NCBI RefSeq assembly: GCF_003480915.1
Contig: NZ_QUKD01000001.1
Coordinates: 1 to 64,000, forward strand
DNA length: 64,000 bases
Source of the DNA: Parabacteroides sp. TM07-1AC
GTDB lineage: Bacteria; Bacteroidota; Bacteroidia; Bacteroidales; Tannerellaceae
Reading direction: 5' to 3'
Shown here: positions 7,921-16,223 of the stretch, piece by piece
Position numbering within the stretch: the first letter of the stretch is position 1
Layout: every line of letters starts with the position of its first letter
Program-made: the position numbers and the translations under genes
The notes under the pieces: model-generated
Told to the model about the DNA's origin: nothing
What the model saw: only the letters and a program-made list of their open reading frames with translations
The model's database searches: none

Positions 7921-9678
7921 TTAGAAATAGAAATTGTCGGTCTCTGAAGCTGTGACGATACTGACCGGGATCAATGTATCCGGACGTTTCAGGCAAACCA
8001 TATACCGCTGTTTTGCTTCTGCGTACCACTGTCCCATCTGTTCCAATCGGCGGATGGCATTCCGGTTCAGCTCGTTATATGCCAATGAACCTTCTGTTTC
8101 GTGTTGTTCATCCGCCATCGTGAAGTACAGTTTCTGTTCGGCAGTATTGAAGCTCACTTCTGAAAGATGTGCGAACGGGACCAAGGCCAGTTGTTCCGGC
8201 TGCTTCTTGCGGAAATAATCGTACCGCTGTTCGGGGCGTATTGTCAGGTCGGATAACTCAGGGATGGCAAGTAAGGTATCCAGACTGCTGATCGTAACCT
8301 TGTCGTCTATTTCACATTGCGTCTGCGAGGAGGATGAGAGACGGTTCTGCCTGTTCATTTTGAAATTACGCAAAGTCAGCGTAGATGTCGATAGCCGGGC
8401 TAATGAGATGTTGCTGCCCCAGAAACTTTGTATTTCCAGTTGGCGTCGCATATTCTCCGGCGTGACAAGTGTTTGGGTATGCTCATAATAATCAGCCATA
8501 CTCGAAGTCAGGGTACAGATACTCTGTTTCTCATGGTAGAAGAAATAGGCCGTAATACCGAAATATCCTGAACGGGTCTGCCACGGATAAGCTCCCAGAC
8601 CTGTAAAATGCCCGATGGGGGTTGTATAATAATCCGACCGTGTCCCTTCGATCAGTTTACTGAGCATTTCGTTGTTCTGTGTGTTCCGTAAGATCAGCCT
8701 AAGTGTGTTATGTAGCCGTGACAATGTGGCAAAGGTAGTCAAAGGCTGGAAGCCGACATGCTTGGCGAGCATATTTTCGATGTCGGAAGAAAGTGAACGG
8801 AACAAACGTGCCAGATTGCCTATCCCGCATGTCTCCAGGCGGATGGAATATTGTATGGCTGTCTCCGCCTCATTTTCCCCGCAACCGATCAACCCTTTTT
8901 CGAATATGCCGGTAATGAAGCGGGAAGTTCCCCGTAAGACGTCTATCGTCTCTTCCGTCAGCAGGGACAGTTCGGGTTGGTTGCCGTCGGATTCGGAAGA
9001 TAATATACCCTGGCTACTAAGGTATGACAGGATAGCAATCAGTTTGTGTTTACACAATCCGCTTTCTCCGCATTTGCATATAGAACGATTAAGGCTGTCA
9101 TCTTTTGGGAAATAGACCGTTATATTTTCTGTGTTGATGGTCGCTTCGAGCATGTCGCTTTCGATGAAGTCCGCCGTCCAACCATCCTGGATAAGACGGA
9201 GCGTATCTTCAAATAGTTTTTTGCCTGCCTGCTTGCGGAGCTGTGCCAGGTCTACCTTCTTCAACTCTTCCCAATCGTTGGCTGATGACTGTCGGGATAC
9301 AGTTTCCGAAACGGCTTCCTGCTTGTTCTCTTCGGTGGCGACTTCTTCTGTCTTTTCTTCTACTTCCTTCGCCGCATAATCAGCCGCAACAAGTATTCCC
9401 ATCAGGATATGTTTGCAGACTGTTTTAGAGGGACAGCTACAGGTACTTTGGGATATATTGGGATTCAGGGAGACTGTTATCTCGTCCAACTGAACTTGCA
9501 GGTGGTCGCCTGCTACGACCAGTTTGACCTGTCCTGTTGTTTCCAGGTCTTTCAGGGCACGTTTATACAAACCTTTGTTTGCCAGCGTAACCAGGAAGGC
9601 TTCGTTGGCGTAGGGGACGAACTGTCCGGCGGATGAATGGCATCCGTCTCCTTTTATGATATAATCTTTCCTATCCAT
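7921..9678 (-). CDS. Double SWIM zinc-finger protein (YehQ-like)
   Basis: A 585-residue protein with two SWIM-type zinc-binding motifs: C80-x-C82...C88-x-H90, and C201-x-C203...C209-x-H211. Between them lies a low-complexity Glu/Thr-rich linker (about 104-130). SWIM modules bind Zn and mediate DNA or protein contacts. The C-terminal two thirds have no recognised domain. The start overlaps the VWA gene by 25 bases, indicating translational coupling. In E. coli the SWIM protein YehQ is likewise encoded after a MoxR ATPase, a DUF5682 protein and a VWA protein. The function of that set is unknown to me. The SWIM protein may be the target-recognition part of the complex (inference). Confidence 0.88.
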   Translation of the reverse strand: MDRKDYIIKGDGCHSSAGQFVPYANEAFLVTLANKGLYKRALKDLETTGQVKLVVAGDHLQVQLDEITVSLNPNISQSTCSCPSKTVCKHILMGILVAADYAAKEVEEKTEEVATEENKQEAVSETVSRQSSANDWEELKKVDLAQLRKQAGKKLFEDTLRLIQDGWTADFIESDMLEATINTENITVYFPKDDSLNRSICKCGESGLCKHKLIAILSYLSSQGILSSESDGNQPELSLLTEETIDVLRGTSRFITGIFEKGLIGCGENEAETAIQYSIRLETCGIGNLARLFRSLSSDIENMLAKHVGFQPLTTFATLSRLHNTLRLILRNTQNNEMLSKLIEGTRSDYYTTPIGHFTGLGAYPWQTRSGYFGITAYFFYHEKQSICTLTSSMADYYEHTQTLVTPENMRRQLEIQSFWGSNISLARLSTSTLTLRNFKMNRQNRLSSSSQTQCEIDDKVTISSLDTLLAIPELSDLTIRPEQRYDYFRKKQPEQLALVPFAHLSEVSFNTAEQKLYFTMADEQHETEGSLAYNELNRNAIRRLEQMGQWYAEAKQRYMVCLKRPDTLIPVSIVTASETDNFYF

Positions 9679-10790
9679 TCGGCTAACTCTTCAGGGGTTA
9701 TTGCAGCTACATCGGCACCCATGCCCGCAATGGTACGGGCGGCTCGGGCATCGTAACAAGGGGTACCGGAATAGTCGAGTGCAGGCAATACAAACAACTT
9801 GCTTCCGGCTTCGATAATGTCGTGGCAGGAACGGAACATATAGCTGTAATTCGTTCCGTCATACAGGTCGCTAACCAGTACCACGATTGTTTTCTGTGGT
9901 GCGGTAATCTGTTTCTTTCCGTATTCCAACGCCTTGTGTATGTCGGTTCCACCACCTAGCTGTACTTTCATCAGGATACCGACCGGATCATCGAGATAGT
10001 CGCTCAAATCGACTACCGAAGTGTCGAATATCACCAGCTTGACCGAGAGGAACGGCATTTTGGCAAAGATGGAAGCCATGACGGCGGTATAGATCACCGA
10101 ATCGAGCATACTGCCACTCTCATCGACCAGGATCACGATATGCCAGGGATTGTAACGGCGTACGTTCTGATTGAAATAGAGGCGATCGGGGATGATTGTA
10201 CCGTGTTCGGGACTGTAATTCTTCAGATTTTTCTCGATGGTCTGCTTGAAGTCAAAGTTCCGGAATATCTTGTAACTTGAATTGGTGTGCGGCAGTTTCT
10301 TCCCGTAGAAAGCTTTCCGTACGTTTATTTCCAGTTTCTTTTGGATATCCCGGATGACCTGTTCCACGATCGAGTAAGCCAGTTTACGGACAGGTCCCGG
10401 CATCATATTGCGGAATGTCAGAATGTTTTTCAGCAAACCGAGGTTCGGTTCGAGTTGGCTCAGGACGGATTCGTCGGTCAGCAGTTGGGTCAGGTTGTAT
10501 TTATCCAACGCCTGCTTCTGCATGATCTCGACGGTCTTTTTGGGGAATAACTTCTTTACTCTTCTCAGCCATCCCGGAACAGTCAGTACGGAACCTCCGC
10601 GGCCTCCCCGGTTCGGGAAGTCGTTGCGTATTCCCTGTTCATCGGTATATTCGCGGTTGTAAAGGAAATAAAGTGCGCCGTCCAGTTCTGTATTTTCCGG
10701 ATCGAGGGGCAGGCTATTTTCTGCAAAGTCACCCAGTATGAGTCGCCAGCGGTTGACTATTTCCTGTTTGTTATTCGGGTTGTCCATCAT
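9654..10790 (-). CDS. VWA-domain protein (YehP/CoxE-like)
   Basis: From the ATG at 10790 the protein has 378 residues; an ATG four codons earlier (10802) is possible. I prefer 10790 because it forms an ATGA overlap with the DUF5682 stop codon. The N-terminal half is helical. The von Willebrand A domain begins near residue 215 (NPWHIVILVDESGSM) with the metal-ion site DESGS at about 223-227, a downstream GGGTD threonine/aspartate motif, and an aspartate in VLVSDLYDG, so the MIDAS looks complete. VWA proteins of this type bind MoxR AAA+ ATPases and act as substrate adaptors. It lies in the usual MoxR-VWA neighbourhood and overlaps the SWIM gene by 25 bases. Confidence 0.92.
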   Translation of the reverse strand: MMDNPNNKQEIVNRWRLILGDFAENSLPLDPENTELDGALYFLYNREYTDEQGIRNDFPNRGGRGGSVLTVPGWLRRVKKLFPKKTVEIMQKQALDKYNLTQLLTDESVLSQLEPNLGLLKNILTFRNMMPGPVRKLAYSIVEQVIRDIQKKLEINVRKAFYGKKLPHTNSSYKIFRNFDFKQTIEKNLKNYSPEHGTIIPDRLYFNQNVRRYNPWHIVILVDESGSMLDSVIYTAVMASIFAKMPFLSVKLVIFDTSVVDLSDYLDDPVGILMKVQLGGGTDIHKALEYGKKQITAPQKTIVVLVSDLYDGTNYSYMFRSCHDIIEAGSKLFVLPALDYSGTPCYDARAARTIAGMGADVAAITPEELAEWIGKIIS

Positions 10791-13180
10791 GCGATCCTCC
10801 ATGTTTTAAGTGCTTCTGCGGCAAGGCTGTCCAGGCGCATGGCTTCTGTTATTTCTTCCTGCGAGACGGTGATGCTTCCTGTTAAGCGGGCTTCCGATAC
10901 CTGGTGATATTCCGCTACCTGTTGTCCCAGTCGGCTGATCTCTGCCGGAAGGAAACCGGTAAAGGCATAACGCAGGTTCGGCAGGATAGTGAGGAAAGTC
11001 TCCTGGTCGGCATTGGCTATGACCCGGTTTATAGCTTCCAGGATATGCGGGTCGACAAACAATACGTCGCGGGCGATCAGGAACAATCCGCAGATAAATG
11101 AAGCGGCCTGTTCCGGGTGGGTAATGCTGCTTTCGAGGTAGGCGGCTATCTGTTGGCAAAAAGTGGCTTGTCCGGTTCGCCCTTCTTTATAATGTATAGC
11201 GAGGCATAAACCGAAAAGACGGCTGTTGCTGAAACTGTCGTTCAATACTTTCTCTACGGCAGCGATGAAGGCGGCGGTGTCGAACCAGCCTTTCGCATCC
11301 ATTGTGAAACTGTAAAGGTTACGCATCTGTTCGCAGATCTCCTGTTCCTCTTCTTCCGTCGTGCTTTTCAGAGAAGGGATCAGAACGACGGCTCCTTTGA
11401 ATGCGGTCCGTGCCAGTTCGGCAATGACGGGCTGGATATTCCCGTCCATCAGCTGTTGCATGTTGGCAAGGTATAACAAGCTGTTGATCAGTTTGCAAAG
11501 GTTGATAAAATTCCCTTCGCTTTCCACCACCAGCCGGATAGTATCTTCGTATTGAAGATAGAAACCTTCTATACCCATAACCTGGACGGAGAGGAGCAGT
11601 TTTCCCAATTCCTCAGCCGTCATATTATCTTTGAAATTCTTTTCTATCAGCGAATTGCAGACCTGTGATAAGGTAGCCCCGTAGACAGACAAGTCGATCA
11701 GACGGGTTTCAACGCCCGTGGCATAGCGGCATATCCATTGTTCCCGTACAAGGTTTTTATTCTTCTGATTCACATAATCGGGACCCGACTGGAGTGTGGC
11801 GAAGCCTGTTTCCAGAAACTCCATCTGATGGAGGAAGCGGCTTTTCCTGTAATGAGCCGGGTTCTTGATAATGTCGAGCGTTACTTCCTGTCGCTCGATG
11901 GTAGATGTCTTTAACCGGTGGAGCGAACACAAGACACGGAACTCGTGTACGACGGGAGGGATGCAGTCATTATCTGCGATCTTTCCTGTCCCCATGCCGG
12001 AAAGAAGACGATACAGGAAGTCCACTTCGAAGGTCGAGGTGGCATTCAGGTCACCTTTCACGAAACAGCTTCGTACACCGTCCAGCAATTCGTAAACACC
12101 TGTACTTTGCTTGCCTCTTAATACGGCCAGTGAGCGTGCCATGTTGAGGGCATTGATCTCGTCGGGTAGCGAGATCATCTGTGTCTTACGGGCATACCGG
12201 GCTGTCTTGATGATATATTCGAGGACGGTAGAGGCGAACGGGTCTTTCTTCTGCTTTTCTATCTTTTCCCAGACTTCCTGGTAGAAAGCCGGAAAAGGCA
12301 TGCCGGCAGCATAACCGCTTTTGCTGTCTGCTTCCTTGAAAGTATAAGGCATCAGGTAGGAAGCGACATGTTCCCGGTTACAGGTTTTGAGCGATGGCTT
12401 TTTGTCCGATTGCAGCGCTTCCATAAGTCCGGAGATATGGAAGGCACCGGCTATTACCAATATCTTTTTATTGTCGGGTAATGCTTTCCGTATTTCTTCT
12501 GCCATATAAGTTTCCCGTAATCGGTCTTCTTTCAGGGAGATCTCGTTTTCGGGCGTTGCTAGACGCATAAAGTAACCGAGGTGGAAGAGGTTGCGGACGA
12601 AAGCCTGCGTTTCCAGGTTGGCAGCGTCCAGTTCGAAGCGGCTTTCCCAGAACTCTGCAAAACTCCGGCATCCTGCCTTACGGGCAATCATAGCCGTATA
12701 GGTATTTACTTCGTATTCTTTATTTTCGTTGTAATAGAACTGTGTCTGCGGTTCTTCCTCGATCTTGTTTATCAGACGGAGCGCATAAGGCAGGTCGATG
12801 AAACGTACCGGCGTATGGCTTCGTGTCCCTTCACGAATGGCTACCAGTTCCGGCGAATAGGCCAGGAAAGGGTAATAGGCACGATACTTTTCTTTTTCCT
12901 CGTTTACTTTTCCATCCTTGTCGTCATAGCTGTAGTAGATACAGAAGGGAGGGACCGACTGCTCGTCGGCAATGTAAGGAAGCAGTTCTGCTGAGTCCGA
13001 CGGACCTTCTATCAGGATCAGTTCCGGACGGAAACGCTCGATCGTACGTCGTAGATGCAACGCACAGGCCGGGGAGTGGTGACGTACCGGAAAGTACACC
13101 ACCTGTCCGTCCATATCGAAACTACCGGTGAAGAGGCGGTCTATTTCAGCCAGGTCCGGTTGTCGTAGTATTCCTTCCAT
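10787..13180 (-). CDS. DUF5682 family protein (YehM-like)
   Basis: A 797-residue cytoplasmic protein. The N-terminal 250 residues carry the family signature: YFPVRHHSPACA (29-40), LILIEGPSDS (54-63) and VIAGAFHISGL (242-252). The HH, E-G-P and GAFH pattern resembles metal-binding motifs in the TraB/ChaN/EreA-like fold; that link is my inference. The rest is helical and probably a scaffold. The start is supported by an AGGAGG Shine-Dalgarno four bases upstream, unusual for this phylum, and it overlaps the MoxR gene by 40 bases. E. coli YehM is the counterpart in the MoxR-VWA-SWIM set. Whether it is an enzyme is not known. Confidence 0.9.
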   Translation of the reverse strand: MEGILRQPDLAEIDRLFTGSFDMDGQVVYFPVRHHSPACALHLRRTIERFRPELILIEGPSDSAELLPYIADEQSVPPFCIYYSYDDKDGKVNEEKEKYRAYYPFLAYSPELVAIREGTRSHTPVRFIDLPYALRLINKIEEEPQTQFYYNENKEYEVNTYTAMIARKAGCRSFAEFWESRFELDAANLETQAFVRNLFHLGYFMRLATPENEISLKEDRLRETYMAEEIRKALPDNKKILVIAGAFHISGLMEALQSDKKPSLKTCNREHVASYLMPYTFKEADSKSGYAAGMPFPAFYQEVWEKIEKQKKDPFASTVLEYIIKTARYARKTQMISLPDEINALNMARSLAVLRGKQSTGVYELLDGVRSCFVKGDLNATSTFEVDFLYRLLSGMGTGKIADNDCIPPVVHEFRVLCSLHRLKTSTIERQEVTLDIIKNPAHYRKSRFLHQMEFLETGFATLQSGPDYVNQKNKNLVREQWICRYATGVETRLIDLSVYGATLSQVCNSLIEKNFKDNMTAEELGKLLLSVQVMGIEGFYLQYEDTIRLVVESEGNFINLCKLINSLLYLANMQQLMDGNIQPVIAELARTAFKGAVVLIPSLKSTTEEEEQEICEQMRNLYSFTMDAKGWFDTAAFIAAVEKVLNDSFSNSRLFGLCLAIHYKEGRTGQATFCQQIAAYLESSITHPEQAASFICGLFLIARDVLFVDPHILEAINRVIANADQETFLTILPNLRYAFTGFLPAEISRLGQQVAEYHQVSEARLTGSITVSQEEITEAMRLDSLAAEALKTWRIA

Positions 13181-14253
13181 TTTCCTCCTTGTCTTTCGGC
13201 TTTCAACCGGACCACACCGTTAAAGTAATCTTTCAGTTTGGGCAGATCGTCTTTGTTCTCTTTCATCACGGCACCCAGCAGGTTCTGCACGAGCGAACGC
13301 ATACTGACTGTCCCGTCCCCGTAATAATAGCCGTCCAGGGCGGACTGGTAATAAACGGATACAGCTTCCGCCGTGCTCATCACGCCCGACATCTTTTGTA
13401 TCTTGGCTTTCTCGAAGGAGGTGCCGTTGCGCAACTCATTGAACGTGGAAGCGAGGATATCGACCACTTCTTCCTGCATTGGCATTTCAAGGCCGTTGGC
13501 GGCGAGCATGCCTTCGCACTGGTCGGTGATGATACGGCTTTCGAGTGCCACGCTCCGGATCGGCTCTACGGTCTCGAAGTTGAAACGGCGTTTCAGGGCG
13601 CTACTCATTTCATTGATCCCTTTGTCGCGGGTGTTGGCGGTCGCTATCACGTTAAAGCCGGAAGAGGCGAAGAGCAGTCCTTCTTCTCCCAGTTCGGGGA
13701 TGTTCAATACCCGGTCGCTCATGATACTGATCAGGCTGTCCTGTATTTCCAGCGGACAACGGGTGATCTCTTCGAAGCGGGTGATAATGCCTCGTTTCAT
13801 ACCGATGTAGACGGGAGAGGGGACAAGTGCTTCTTTGACAGGACCTTTGGCCAGGAGGAGCGCATAGTTCCAGGAGTATTTGATATTGTCCTCACTGGTT
13901 CCCGCCGTACCTTGTACCGTGTTGGTACTGATACCGCAGATGGCGGCAGAGAGCAATTCGCTTAACATGGTCTTTGCCGTGCCCGGTTCGCCGACGAGCA
14001 TAAGACCCCGGTTGCCAGCAAGGGTAATAATGGAGCGTTCCACCAGTGCATCGTCGCCGAAGAACTTCGGAGTGATGGTGATCTGTCGTCCGTCCAGTTC
14101 GATCGGTTCCTTCTGTCCGAGGATAAAGGCACGGACTGCACGTGGGGAGAGCTGCCAGTTGGTGGGTCTGGCTCCCGTATCTTGTTTGCGGAGAGCGGCA
14201 AGCTCGTCGGCATACCGCATCTCCATCAAGGGTTTTTGTATTTTGTTATCCAT
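13141..14253 (-). CDS. MoxR-type AAA+ ATPase (YehL-like)
   Basis: A 370-residue AAA+ protein. Walker A is GEPGTAKT at 88-95. The Walker B region is ITRFEEI (157-163), where a Phe-Glu-Glu replaces the usual Asp-Glu. Sensor 1 is NVIATANTRD, with an arginine-rich SALKRRF after it. MoxR ATPases work as chaperone-like remodelling machines with VWA partners, which are encoded two genes downstream here. A 37-base gap separates it from the DUF4132 gene upstream, and its 3' end overlaps the DUF5682 gene by 40 bases. The energy-supplying role in the complex follows from family knowledge. The substrate is unknown. Confidence 0.93.
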   Translation of the reverse strand: MDNKIQKPLMEMRYADELAALRKQDTGARPTNWQLSPRAVRAFILGQKEPIELDGRQITITPKFFGDDALVERSIITLAGNRGLMLVGEPGTAKTMLSELLSAAICGISTNTVQGTAGTSEDNIKYSWNYALLLAKGPVKEALVPSPVYIGMKRGIITRFEEITRCPLEIQDSLISIMSDRVLNIPELGEEGLLFASSGFNVIATANTRDKGINEMSSALKRRFNFETVEPIRSVALESRIITDQCEGMLAANGLEMPMQEEVVDILASTFNELRNGTSFEKAKIQKMSGVMSTAEAVSVYYQSALDGYYYGDGTVSMRSLVQNLLGAVMKENKDDLPKLKDYFNGVVRLKAERQGGKWKEYYDNRTWLK

Positions 14254-14290
14254 AGATTAATCTGTTTCTTTTTGTTTTATAACTGACGGG

Positions 14291-16216
14291 TTAGTCTTCC
14301 AGGGAGAAGGCTTTGACCAGGATATCCAGTATACTGCTGACAAACCGTTCCGGTATGGACGATATCGGCAGCCTTTCCTCTTTGGGTAACCGGATCGTGT
14401 TGATATCTTCTCCTTCCTCTAACGCTGAAAAATATAATTCGTTCAGATGGCAATTGCCCCCTTCTATTATATAAGAAAGTTGCGCCACGACATTGAACGA
14501 TCGATCCAGTATATAAAGGATATTATTCTCCATCCGGGTGGTGACATCTGCCGTTTCGAAATCATAGATGTTACTGATATATACTTTCTTCCCGGAATAA
14601 CGGAAGAGAGTGTCTCCCTGTTTTTCCTCTTCTTTCAAAGGATGGACCGGAGTATTTAACTGAGGAATGAGAGGGACGATCTCGTAGTCGTCCAGCTGTT
14701 CTTTCCAGCGTGCCAGTATTTCTTCCGTCAGGTCGATCGGATGCACCAGGGAAATGCCTGCATCGTCGGGGAGGATAAACTCTTCCTCGTAAGCAGTGGT
14801 AAATGTACCGTCTTCCATGTATCGGAAGGAGTTTTGAAGCTTCCTCTCTTTGTAGACACCCCAGATAAGTCCTTTTGCCAGATAACGCATGACTGGGTTT
14901 TCGATGAAAGTAGCCAACCAGGAATTTTTGGACCAACTCCGTCCGTTCTTCAGGGCTTGTTCCAGACGCTTTCTTTGGATATTGGTCTGTGTTTTGACCT
15001 GTTTCTTTAGCCCGGCAAGTTCAGCCCTGGCTTTTTCTGCTTTTTCCCGGTCATCTCTTTTAGTGGGGGCAGGGAGGGATTTGCTTACTTTCTGCTTTTC
15101 AACATCCAATACCGAGACAGTGAAGTCCGGCATCAATGTTACATGGAAAGTGCGTGTACCATAGTCTACCACTTTTTCACCCAGCCGGTCGAATCCGAAA
15201 GTCGGGATGATCTGGTCGGCCAGGACTTCGACGGGCAGTCTTTTCCGGACAGCCGCCTGCCGGAATGCTTCCCAGGCAGAACGTTTGTACGTGCCGCTCG
15301 GAGCAGTCTCCATCCATTCATTCAGGAGAATAAGAGCATTCGGACTGGCTTTTAATCCCAGCAGCTTCATCGTGAATCTGACAAGTTGTTTGCGGGCAGC
15401 CTTCGACCATGCTTTGATCCGCGGAGCTAACCGGGCGATCTGTTCTTCTCCCCCGTAAAAACAATAGGGGAGCAGGAGCATTCTTCTGCCGGCTTCCGCT
15501 CCGTCCGACAACCAATACTGATACAGTTCTTCCAAAGCTGCCTGCCATTCTTTTTCATCGAGGAAAGGAACGATCGCATCACAGGCATGCAGGCGGGTTA
15601 CCTGGACAAGCGATGCGTATTCGCTTAAGATGTACCGGATCACATGACGGGGGACGAACTCGTCCACATCGGTTTCGTTCGCCCAATGAATCCTGGTATA
15701 AGGCTTTTGCGGTAACCAGGCTATTTGCTGCGTACAATACAGTTCGATATGTTCGCTGCAATAGTCGAGAACGGCTTTCTTGTTCCTGAACCTGATTTTA
15801 GCGGCGGAGGCATGTGAGTTATCCCAGTATTTGAATAGCTGTCTGCTCCAGTTCCGCAACTCTTCATCCAGTTCCGGATATAATTGTTCCAGCAGAGGGC
15901 GGGTTTTCTTTTCCTTGTTGAGGATGATCTTTTCGATTTTCCTGCGGATCAGCTTTGAGTTTTCTTTCAGTAGCTCCAGCAACTGTCCGTAGTCCTGCAA
16001 GCCGCAATCGGAAAACAGCTTATCCAACCAGATCAGTTTCTTTTTAAGTGGAATATCGCTATATAAATAGTCGTATGCTGCCTGTTTGTTTTTACGAATC
16101 AACTCGTCGATGGGGATCTCCCTCGCTGTGTTCAGAAGTTCCCAGTCGGAAGTACTATATGCTTCGCAATAGGTGTCGAATAATGCTGCTAAATCCGGTT
16201 GTTGCTTTTTCTTCAT
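14291..16216 (-). CDS. DUF4132 protein, short paralogue
   Basis: A 641-residue protein with a C-terminal DUF4132 domain (about residues 330-620). Diagnostic stretches are SWLATFIENPVMRYLAKGLIWGVY, then RYMEDGTFTTAYEEEF, and LARWKEQLDDYEIVPLIPQL. The same stretches, with changes, recur in the 1078-residue gene 7 bases upstream, so the two arose by tandem duplication. This copy lacks most of the long helical-repeat N-terminus. E. coli YehI (formerly called MolR) belongs to the same family; an old link of that locus to molybdate metabolism is not established. No catalytic residues can be named. In this operon it is probably a large structural or target-binding partner of the ATPase (inference). 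Confidence 0.87.
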   Translation of the reverse strand: MKKKQQPDLAALFDTYCEAYSTSDWELLNTAREIPIDELIRKNKQAAYDYLYSDIPLKKKLIWLDKLFSDCGLQDYGQLLELLKENSKLIRRKIEKIILNKEKKTRPLLEQLYPELDEELRNWSRQLFKYWDNSHASAAKIRFRNKKAVLDYCSEHIELYCTQQIAWLPQKPYTRIHWANETDVDEFVPRHVIRYILSEYASLVQVTRLHACDAIVPFLDEKEWQAALEELYQYWLSDGAEAGRRMLLLPYCFYGGEEQIARLAPRIKAWSKAARKQLVRFTMKLLGLKASPNALILLNEWMETAPSGTYKRSAWEAFRQAAVRKRLPVEVLADQIIPTFGFDRLGEKVVDYGTRTFHVTLMPDFTVSVLDVEKQKVSKSLPAPTKRDDREKAEKARAELAGLKKQVKTQTNIQRKRLEQALKNGRSWSKNSWLATFIENPVMRYLAKGLIWGVYKERKLQNSFRYMEDGTFTTAYEEEFILPDDAGISLVHPIDLTEEILARWKEQLDDYEIVPLIPQLNTPVHPLKEEEKQGDTLFRYSGKKVYISNIYDFETADVTTRMENNILYILDRSFNVVAQLSYIIEGGNCHLNELYFSALEEGEDINTIRLPKEERLPISSIPERFVSSILDILVKAFSLED

Positions 16217-16223
16217 ATCCTTT

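Noticed and set aside
13189..13965. A 258-codon plus-strand frame opposite the MoxR gene
   Set aside because: It mirrors the MoxR coding strand, whose Walker motifs are intact; the predicted product is Phe/Gly/Asp-rich with no domain.
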